From the NCBI GenBank assembly GCA_003500135.1, contig DNTA01000154.1, forward strand, positions 1 to 18,817: a stretch of 18,817 nt of DNA. Reading direction: 5' to 3'. A program made the position numbers and the translations under genes. Source of the stretch: Cytophagales bacterium (GTDB lineage Bacteria; Bacteroidota; Bacteroidia; Cytophagales; Cyclobacteriaceae). Below, in pieces: positions 8,483 to 14,546 of the stretch. The first letter of the stretch is position 1, and the number at the start of each line of letters is the position of its first letter. Below the pieces are notes generated by a model that did no database searches, had not been told where the DNA came from, and saw nothing but the letters and a program-made list of their open reading frames with translations.

Positions 8483-8681
8483 ATATCACACCTTTCTGCT
8501 TCAAATCTTTATAAATTCTGATCAGACTGCTAACTATTGCGAAGAGGAACATGGGTTGTGCCACAAATACGAAAGCAGCCATCCAGAAAGGCATGGGGTT
8601 GAAAACAAAAATGAGGCTTATCAGTAACCCCAGCGCTACAAACAACAACTCCACTTTAAAATTCTTCATTTTCATCATCAT
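8481..8681 (-). CDS. Small two-helix membrane protein at the end of the nrf-nap operon
   Basis: This 66-residue protein is not recognised. It has two hydrophobic segments, roughly residues 10-28 and 32-54, separated by NPMP, with a basic C-terminus IYKDLKQKG, consistent with an inner-membrane hairpin. It starts within the last codons of the tetraheme cytochrome gene (26-base overlap from the first ATG; 14 bases if the ATG at 8669 is used), which suggests translational coupling and membership of the respiratory operon. There is no CxxCH or other cofactor motif. It could be a subunit or assembly factor for the quinol-oxidising cytochrome, but that is inference from position only. It ends in the T tract of the ffh terminator. 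Confidence 0.6.
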   Translation of the reverse strand: MMMKMKNFKVELLFVALGLLISLIFVFNPMPFWMAAFVFVAQPMFLFAIVSSLIRIYKDLKQKGVI

Positions 8682-9375
8682 TTAAAGTCAACAAAAAGTC
8701 AGCCACTTCTTCCACCCGGTTTTTAGGTTCTTTTAATAACTCAAATTCACTAATCAACTTCTGATAATCCTCGTGGCCGGGTGTTCTGCTGGAAGGTTTG
8801 GGATGTGCGCGGCCATGACAATTCAAACAACTTGTTTCATTTGATTTAAAATCTTCACGCAGTGGTTCATGCATTTCAACTGCCAAATAACCGGAAGCAT
8901 TTTCATGACAATTCAAACAATTTTGATTATTAAACCCACCTCGATAACGGATTGGCTCATGGTACGTTCGCGTAATGTATCGCATAAGGTGGCGGTACCC
9001 GTCCGTTTTGGCCTTCAGGGTGCCATTAAAGCCATAATCGGCATGACAGGCATAGCATTGATCTTTGGCTATCCAGTTGTTTTTATAATGCCTTGCAGCC
9101 AACGTCATGCTTGCAGGGTTTTGCATATCATTCGTAAAAGGTTTCATAACGTGGCAATTCTGACAGGAACCTATGGTTTTGCTCGTCTCAAAAACATGAT
9201 AGTTGGCCAGGAAAGCAACGCCAAAAGGAATAATTATTACTCCGAAAAGGATCACTTTTTTAACCTTGCTATCTAAAATGCCCCTCTTACGGATTAAATA
9301 AATGATCAGGGCAAAATCAATAATTACAAGAACAGTTGTCAGTATCTTGACCAGGTCTTTGGTTTCTTCAATCAT
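8656..9375 (-). CDS. NapC/NirT-like membrane-anchored tetraheme c-type cytochrome
   Basis: A 239-residue protein with four CxxCH haem sites: CQNCH 71-75, CYACH 107-111, CLNCH 153-157 and CLNCH 183-187. The haem domain is preceded by two membrane segments, about residues 9-28 and 40-58, separated by RKRG. The family takes electrons from menaquinol and passes them to periplasmic reductases. Its ATG overlaps the TGA of napA (ATGA), so it is the natural electron donor for NapA in the absence of napB. Classic NapC/NrfH proteins have one membrane helix, so the extra N-terminal helix is unusual. A C-terminal acidic tail after the last haem has no motif I recognise. The cytochrome class is certain; the exact NapC assignment is inferred. 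Confidence 0.87.
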   Translation of the reverse strand: MIEETKDLVKILTTVLVIIDFALIIYLIRKRGILDSKVKKVILFGVIIIPFGVAFLANYHVFETSKTIGSCQNCHVMKPFTNDMQNPASMTLAARHYKNNWIAKDQCYACHADYGFNGTLKAKTDGYRHLMRYITRTYHEPIRYRGGFNNQNCLNCHENASGYLAVEMHEPLREDFKSNETSCLNCHGRAHPKPSSRTPGHEDYQKLISEFELLKEPKNRVEEVADFLLTLNDDENEEF

Positions 9376-11648
9376 AGCTTTTCTAGTTTAGTAGCTTTCT
9401 TCACCGAAACAGCTGTAATTTTATATTCGGGTTCTTTTGATACCGGATCATAATTGTCGGCCACAACCAGGTTTACCAAAAACTGGCTGTCGTAAAATGA
9501 GGCGAACATAGTGCCTCTGGTTTCATTTTCCGATAATTTGAGTTGCCCTGTTATGGTTCCATATTGGCTTGTTACCTCCACCAGGTCACCATCTTCAAGG
9601 TCCATCATAGCAGCATCTACAGGGTTCATAATAAAATGTGCCCGACCACTTCCTTCCCGAAGATCAGGAATTTTATCCGTCATGGTTCCTGTATGCCATT
9701 GTTCTACCACCCTACCGGTAGTCAAATATATTGGCGCTTCTTCACTCAGTTGCTCATTAGAAGGGATATAAGGCCTAAGGAATACCACTGCTCTTTTATC
9801 GGGTTTGCCATAAAACTCAACATCCTTTCCTTCTGGTACAAAAGGGTCTTCACTAGTAAATCTTCGTACAGTGCCCGGGTGGTCAGTAGTTGGGCAAGGC
9901 CATTGCAAGCCTCTCAATTCTTTTAATCTTTCGCGGGTCATACCTTCGAAGTTATAATAGCTCGATGCTGATATTTTCCTGTATTCTTCCCAACATTCTG
10001 ACGGGGTTTTATAGGCAATCAAATCGCCATATCCCATTCGATTGGCAAAATCCACCAAAATGTCAAAATCACTTCTGGCCTCTCCCGGCGGGTCGATCAT
10101 TTTTTCAATAAGCTGGTACCTACGTTCCGACTGGCCATAAACACCTTCTTTTTCTGCCCAAAGGGCCGCAGGCAGTAAGATATCTGCATATTGGGCTGTT
10201 TCGGAATTTTCGAAAATCTCTGCTACCACCAAAAAGCATTTTTCCATTGCCGGGCGTACTTCACCAAGGTTGGGCATCGATTGTGCTGGATTGGTGCACA
10301 TGATCAGTGCTGCCTTAACTTTTTCATCACCCATGGCCTTGAATAAATTTACGGCGTCATACCCTGGGTTAGGAGCAATACTACCTTCGGGCACATTCCA
10401 GAGTTCTTCCATTTCCCGTCTATGCTTTTCATTGGCTACTAAACGGCCATTGGGTAAAATATGTGATAAAGAACCTGTATCGCGTACGCCTCCACAGGCA
10501 TTGCTCTGACCGGTAAGTGATAGTGGGGTAGCGCCGGGTCGACAGATATGACCTGTGATCAGGTGGAGGTTATTTAAAGTATTGTTCAGAAAAACCCCCT
10601 GGCTTCGTTGGTTGATGCCCATGGTCCACATGGACATAGTGGCTTTCGAATTGGCAAATAAATAGGCCACTTCTTCTATTTGACGTTTCGTAATCCCGAG
10701 TGTATCTGCTACTTTTTTCGGTGCATAATCTTCCAGGAACCTGGCGAAGTCTTCGTAGGCCACCGTTTCTTTGCCATCGACAAACTTTACATGCTTTCTG
10801 ATAAAATCTTTGTCGATCCATCCATTGCGGACGAACTCATATGCCATAGCATTCAACAATAACATATCCGTTCCCGGAATAACCGGAAGATGGATGTCGG
10901 CATGTCTTGCCGTCATTGTCCTTCGTGGGTCTACAACAATAATTTTGGTTTCAGGATGCACCTTTTTACGTATCATTATGCGTTCCCAGAGTGGTGGGTG
11001 ACATTCGTAGGTGTTTGAACCTATCAGGAAAAAACAATCGGCATGATCGATGTCTTCATAAGCTCCGGGAGGTTCGTCCTTGCCAAATGTTTGAGTATAA
11101 CCAACAGCCGCCGAGGCCATACAAAGTCGTGGGTTACCATCTACATTATTGGTTCCAAATCCGGCTTTGAATAGTTTGTTGGCTGTGTAGCTCTCTTCGA
11201 TGTATAGTTGCCCAGAGCCGTAAAAGGCAACGCTATCAGGGCCGTTTTCCTCAATGGAGCTTTGAAATTTCCCGGTCATCAGCTGCATGGCTTCTTCCCA
11301 GCTGACTTCTACAAACCGGCCATTTTTTTTAATCTTTGGTTGGCTTAGCCTGTTTGGTAATTTGGTTAATTCCGCCAATTTTGAGCCTTTTATACAAATC
11401 ACCCCTTTGTTATGTGCTTCCACGTCGCCACGTATTCTCACTACGTCTCCGTCGCGTTTTCCAACCATTACCCCACAACCGGTACCACAGTAGCGGCATA
11501 CTGATTTATGCCATGAAGCCACTGGTCCTTCATCAACTATAAGTTCGGTAATGCCCCAGCCGCTCAGCGCCATTGCCCCAACGGCTACACCGCCTCCAGC
11601 GAACTTCACGAAATCCCTTCTGTTCAGTCTCTTGTCGTCTTCCTTCAT
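9372..11648 (-). CDS. napA: Periplasmic nitrate reductase catalytic subunit (molybdopterin, 4Fe-4S)
   Basis: Reduces nitrate to nitrite in the periplasm at a Mo-bis-MGD centre. Seen in 758 residues: a Tat signal with twin arginine at 10-11 (LNRRDFVKFAGGG); a 4Fe-4S site formed by C51, C54, C58 and C85; the probable Mo-ligand C176 in NPRLCMASA; and NapA-like stretches such as TFGKDEPPGAYEDI, MGINQRSQGV, SLTGQSNACGG and VVEQWHTGTMT. The last belongs to the C-terminal molybdopterin-dinucleotide binding domain. The length is nearer the monomeric Desulfovibrio enzyme (about 755) than the roughly 830-residue proteobacterial ones. It sits 39 bases behind nrfA and overlaps the tetraheme cytochrome by ATGA. 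No napB or napD is in the window; the Tat proofreading chaperone would have to be encoded elsewhere. An assimilatory reductase is less likely given the Tat signal and neighbours. Confidence 0.92.
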   Translation of the reverse strand: MKEDDKRLNRRDFVKFAGGGVAVGAMALSGWGITELIVDEGPVASWHKSVCRYCGTGCGVMVGKRDGDVVRIRGDVEAHNKGVICIKGSKLAELTKLPNRLSQPKIKKNGRFVEVSWEEAMQLMTGKFQSSIEENGPDSVAFYGSGQLYIEESYTANKLFKAGFGTNNVDGNPRLCMASAAVGYTQTFGKDEPPGAYEDIDHADCFFLIGSNTYECHPPLWERIMIRKKVHPETKIIVVDPRRTMTARHADIHLPVIPGTDMLLLNAMAYEFVRNGWIDKDFIRKHVKFVDGKETVAYEDFARFLEDYAPKKVADTLGITKRQIEEVAYLFANSKATMSMWTMGINQRSQGVFLNNTLNNLHLITGHICRPGATPLSLTGQSNACGGVRDTGSLSHILPNGRLVANEKHRREMEELWNVPEGSIAPNPGYDAVNLFKAMGDEKVKAALIMCTNPAQSMPNLGEVRPAMEKCFLVVAEIFENSETAQYADILLPAALWAEKEGVYGQSERRYQLIEKMIDPPGEARSDFDILVDFANRMGYGDLIAYKTPSECWEEYRKISASSYYNFEGMTRERLKELRGLQWPCPTTDHPGTVRRFTSEDPFVPEGKDVEFYGKPDKRAVVFLRPYIPSNEQLSEEAPIYLTTGRVVEQWHTGTMTDKIPDLREGSGRAHFIMNPVDAAMMDLEDGDLVEVTSQYGTITGQLKLSENETRGTMFASFYDSQFLVNLVVADNYDPVSKEPEYKITAVSVKKATKLEKL

Positions 11649-11687
11649 TTTTGATTTAATTAGGGTTTAACACGAAATTGTTCAGTA

Positions 11688-13244
11688 CTATTTCAGCTCT
11701 GAAGTAGCATAATTTACCTTCTTCATATCGTATTGAGGCCACTCTGATTCTCTCTTTTCGGCCTGTTCAAGCCATTCGGGCACTACTTCTTTCAGAAATT
11801 CAGCCTTTTCGGAATTCAACTTCTCCATTGGCAGCCCGATGTACTCCTGTGCTTTGGCTTTGGTGGAAATATCGGGGATAGGTACTTCTTCATTGAATCC
11901 TAAACCAGCCAAGAGACGTGCCAGTTTTATCCGGCTTTCCTGGGCAATTTCAATTCCAGTACCAATAACACGCAGTATTTCAACAGGCGAATGGAAAGCA
12001 GCGCCATGTGCAGCGGCGGCATAATCCCATCGCCACTGGGCATGTCTAATGTCCATCAAAATGTCATGCATTTGTTCCTCGGTGGCTCCTTTATCCCAGG
12101 CAAATTTTGCTTCTATATGAGCCCTTGCAAGTAAGTCTTCCAGAATTCCACGATCTGAAATGACTCGATCCATGTTGTCGGTCACATTTTGAATAAGTTC
12201 TTTTTCACTTTCTCTATGGCATACCTGGCAGCTGTTGGCTATGTTATTCAACGGACTTTGGATTTTGTGGTCAGTGAATTTAACACCTCCTACCGTTTTA
12301 TAAGGCATATGGCAATCAGCGCAGGAAACACCGCGTTTTGCATGTATGCCTGTTGTATAAGTTTCGTACCCGGGGTGCTGTGCTTTGATCATTGGCGCTT
12401 TACTCAAGGCATGCGTCCAGTCGTTAAATCCCAAATCATCAAAATATTTTTCCATATCCTCCGCTTTCATCCCGTTGTCCCAGGGGAAAGTGAGGTATGG
12501 AACACCCTTATGAGGTTTTTCTTTATTGAAATAATATTCCACATGGCATTGCGCACAAACCAGAGACCGCATTTCCTGATGGGTTGATTTATTGATGTCT
12601 TTACCCATACGTTCGAAGGCTTCGATAAGTGCTGGGCGAGTGATGCGAAGGTCCATGGTTTCTTCGTCATGGCAATCCGCACATCCGATCGGATTTACCA
12701 CTTCTTCCCCATGGCGGGCCCATTTTCCGGAATAAAAATCTGTGGCGCCTATCTGTGACATCAAACGAGGAACATCAGGGCCTTTACATGTCCAGCAAGT
12801 TGCCGGCATTGGGCCATCATCAGGGCCTATAGGCGCTCCTGTTCGTAAGGTGTTGTGAATATCTTCTATGGCATAGTAATGTCCCCTGGCCTGGTTATAA
12901 TCTTTAGCAAATCCGTATCCGGCCCAAAGGATCACCAGATTAGGGTAGCGCTCCAGCATATCTATCAAAACACTGCCATTGTGTTTACTTCGAAAACTAG
13001 TATCTGAGGTCTCCAGGTAGGTTTGGTATTCAAGGGGATAATTTATGCCCCATACCGCATTTCTTGGTTCATAGGTCTTTATATCAATTTTTTTCTGATT
13101 TTCATCGAGGTACAATGCCTCTGTTCTTCTTTCCATTATATTAGAGGTAAGCAGGCCGATAAGAAATACGACAATAATGGTAATAAAGAAAAGCAACCAG
13201 CCCAGCCAGGGCCTTTTTTCAATGGTTTCACGTAGGGTGCTCAT
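11688..13244 (-). CDS. nrfA: Ammonia-forming pentaheme cytochrome c nitrite reductase
   Basis: Six-electron reduction of nitrite to ammonium. Seen in 518 residues: the active-site haem motif CWTCK at 150-154, where lysine replaces histidine as axial ligand, plus four CxxCH sites at 188-192 (CADCH), 230-234 (CAQCH), 308-312 (CADCH) and 339-343 (CQVCH), in the canonical order. The segment AQHPGYETYTTGIHAKRGVSCADCHMP matches the catalytic His/Tyr region of NrfA (over 20 residues are not quoted elsewhere; key residues are H290 and H301 around the fourth haem). The N-terminus has one hydrophobic segment at about 14-33, acting as signal peptide or anchor. It starts 15 bases after the nrfH stop and is followed by napA, so one transcript covers nitrate to ammonium. 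Maturation of the CxxCK haem normally needs a dedicated haem lyase. Confidence 0.97.
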   Translation of the reverse strand: MSTLRETIEKRPWLGWLLFFITIIVVFLIGLLTSNIMERRTEALYLDENQKKIDIKTYEPRNAVWGINYPLEYQTYLETSDTSFRSKHNGSVLIDMLERYPNLVILWAGYGFAKDYNQARGHYYAIEDIHNTLRTGAPIGPDDGPMPATCWTCKGPDVPRLMSQIGATDFYSGKWARHGEEVVNPIGCADCHDEETMDLRITRPALIEAFERMGKDINKSTHQEMRSLVCAQCHVEYYFNKEKPHKGVPYLTFPWDNGMKAEDMEKYFDDLGFNDWTHALSKAPMIKAQHPGYETYTTGIHAKRGVSCADCHMPYKTVGGVKFTDHKIQSPLNNIANSCQVCHRESEKELIQNVTDNMDRVISDRGILEDLLARAHIEAKFAWDKGATEEQMHDILMDIRHAQWRWDYAAAAHGAAFHSPVEILRVIGTGIEIAQESRIKLARLLAGLGFNEEVPIPDISTKAKAQEYIGLPMEKLNSEKAEFLKEVVPEWLEQAEKRESEWPQYDMKKVNYATSELK

Positions 13245-13259
13245 ATGTATTTGGTTTTC

Positions 13260-13850
13260 CTATTCTTCTTTATTCATGTTTTTTATCCAATCTGGTACCG
13301 GACTTTTTAAAAGGGGCGCCCTGGCATAAGGAGTAGAAGACAAACTTCTTACACGCCCATGCGGAGTTTGTCGGTGACACTCCCAGCACAATTTTCCTTC
13401 GCCGTGCAAGGCGTCCTCGTAACTGACGGTAGATAGCTGTACGTTTTGATTGGCATTGATATGACAACTCTTGCAATTCTGTTGAACCACTTTTATTCCA
13501 TCTTCCCGCATTTGAATAACCTGAGGTTCTGCTCTTAATGTAAAAATTGCCGCATGTCGTAAGCCATCTTCTGCCTTGAACATATATTTGGCCAGAAAAT
13601 TATTTTGTGGAACATGGCAATCGTTACAGGTGGCTACATTTCGGTGTGAACTATGTTGCCAGGAAGCGAAATTGGGCTGCATCACATGACAATTGACACA
13701 GGTCCTGGGATCATCTGAAAGGTAGGAAACTGCATTTGACACATACATGGCATAGCAGAAAAGACCAATAAAAACAGCAAGCACGAAATTTACCGGCCAA
13801 AGCCATTTTTTAGGTGGTTTCAGGTAATTGAAAATTTTTTTTATCTGCAT
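13260..13850 (-). CDS. nrfH: Tetraheme menaquinol dehydrogenase, small subunit of NrfHA
   Basis: Membrane-anchored NapC/NirT-family cytochrome that oxidises menaquinol and feeds NrfA. Seen in 196 residues: a basic N-terminus, one membrane segment at about 17-36, then four CxxCH sites, CVNCH 51-55, CNDCH 75-79, CKSCH 126-130 and CWECH 155-159. The CVNCHVMQPNFASW segment is typical of NrfH; the methionine after the first haem motif (M57) is the kind that ligates haem 1 in this family. It is the first gene of the nrf-nap operon, 15 bases ahead of nrfA. An inverted repeat lies 18-41 bases upstream of its ATG, the likely control point. Confidence 0.95.
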   Translation of the reverse strand: MQIKKIFNYLKPPKKWLWPVNFVLAVFIGLFCYAMYVSNAVSYLSDDPRTCVNCHVMQPNFASWQHSSHRNVATCNDCHVPQNNFLAKYMFKAEDGLRHAAIFTLRAEPQVIQMREDGIKVVQQNCKSCHINANQNVQLSTVSYEDALHGEGKLCWECHRQTPHGRVRSLSSTPYARAPLLKSPVPDWIKNMNKEE

Positions 13851-13867
13851 AATGCGCCTTTCAGAAA

Positions 13868-13891
13868 AATTTCACTGAAAAGAGTGAATTT
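13868..13891. promoter_or_regulatory. Inverted repeat in the nrfH-ccmE divergent intergenic region (candidate operator)
   Basis: TTCACT (13871-13876) and AGTGAA (13883-13888) are perfect inverted half-sites around a 6-base spacer GAAAAG, and flanking AA/TT pairs extend the symmetry after one mismatch. It is the only clear dyad in the 103 bases between nrfH and ccmE and could control both directions. It does not match the FNR (TTGAT-N4-ATCAA) or CRP (TGTGA-N6-TCACA) consensus. A hairpin in the nrfH leader is an alternative. The rest of this intergenic region shows no strong TAnnTTTG element on either strand. Confidence 0.4.
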
Positions 13892-13953
13892 GTTCCTTTT
13901 CCTTTAATTTAAGAAATTACAATCCCAAGAAAAAACATAATGGTGCTTTCTGT

Positions 13954-14340
13954 ATGAAAAAACCCCAAATAATAGCTTTGATACTTATCGCAATAGCTAC
14001 TTCATTCTTTGTTTTAAACCTCGACAGCGGTGGTTCCTATGGTAGTTTTACCCAAGCCAAAAACAAACCAGATAATGAATTTACCGTAGCTGGAGAACTG
14101 AACCAGAACAAGCAAATTGTATATTCACCAAAAGTAAATGCCAATTATTTTTCTTTTTTCATGCACGACAAAAAGGGCAACGAGATGCAGGTGATACTCA
14201 ATGAACCTATGCCGCAGGATTTTGAAAAATCTGAAGAAATTGTGGTAAAAGGCCGGTTTAGAGAAGGGAAATTTTATGCACACACCATTCTTCTGAAATG
14301 TCCCTCAAAATATAAAGAAAACAATGCAATAGAGGCCTGA
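13954..14340 (+). CDS. ccmE: Cytochrome c maturation haem chaperone CcmE, CxxxY variant
   Basis: Carries haem covalently in the periplasm and hands it to the CcmF synthase. Seen in 128 residues: one N-terminal membrane anchor at about 6-22, then an OB-fold-like domain (EFTVAGEL, IVVKGRF, FYAHTILLK) and, near the end, CPSKY. In most CcmE proteins this motif is HxxxY with haem bound to the histidine; here the residue is cysteine, giving CxxxY. That variant is known from archaea and Desulfovibrio (system I*). The TGA overlaps the ccmF ATG (TGATG), so the two are coupled. It diverges from nrfH, placing haem loading beside the multihaem reductases. Confidence 0.9.
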   Translation: MKKPQIIALILIAIATSFFVLNLDSGGSYGSFTQAKNKPDNEFTVAGELNQNKQIVYSPKVNANYFSFFMHDKKGNEMQVILNEPMPQDFEKSEEIVVKGRFREGKFYAHTILLKCPSKYKENNAIEA

Positions 14341-14531
14341 TGGAGTATATCGGAGAACATACTTTTTTAGCTAGATTTGGACATATTACGATTATTTCGG
14401 CCTTTGTTTGTGCGCTTTTTGCATGCATTGTTTTAATCAAATCTGTTCTAAGTAATAAAAAGGTTGAAGCCGAATCTTTTAAGCAATTCTCAAAAGGATT
14501 CATATTGGCACATGCCGGCCTGGCTTTTTGA
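14340..14531 (+). CDS. ccmF: CcmF N-terminal fragment, ending at an in-frame TGA
   Basis: This 63-residue fragment starts at the ATG that overlaps the ccmE stop. It contains the first membrane helix (about 13-34) and the beginning of the second, then stops at TGA (14529-14531, codon 64). The same frame continues straight into the rest of CcmF: HAGLAF before the stop and ASLLLMYLIF after it form one uninterrupted hydrophobic helix, so the break is a base substitution rather than an indel. TGG (Trp) is the simplest ancestor of this TGA. Alone, the fragment could not function as a haem synthase. Confidence 0.75.
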   Translation: MEYIGEHTFLARFGHITIISAFVCALFACIVLIKSVLSNKKVEAESFKQFSKGFILAHAGLAF

Positions 14532-14546
14532 GCATCACTTCTTCTG

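Noticed and set aside
13868..13891. FNR or CRP site
   Set aside because: Half-site sequence and order do not match TTGAT-N4-ATCAA or TGTGA-N6-TCACA.
14529..14531. TGA in ccmF as selenocysteine or a reassigned Trp codon
   Set aside because: TGA ends proC, napA, ccmE and the transposase here, Trp elsewhere is TGG (for example in the nrfA CWTCK motif), and no selenoprotein context or hairpin immediately downstream is evident.
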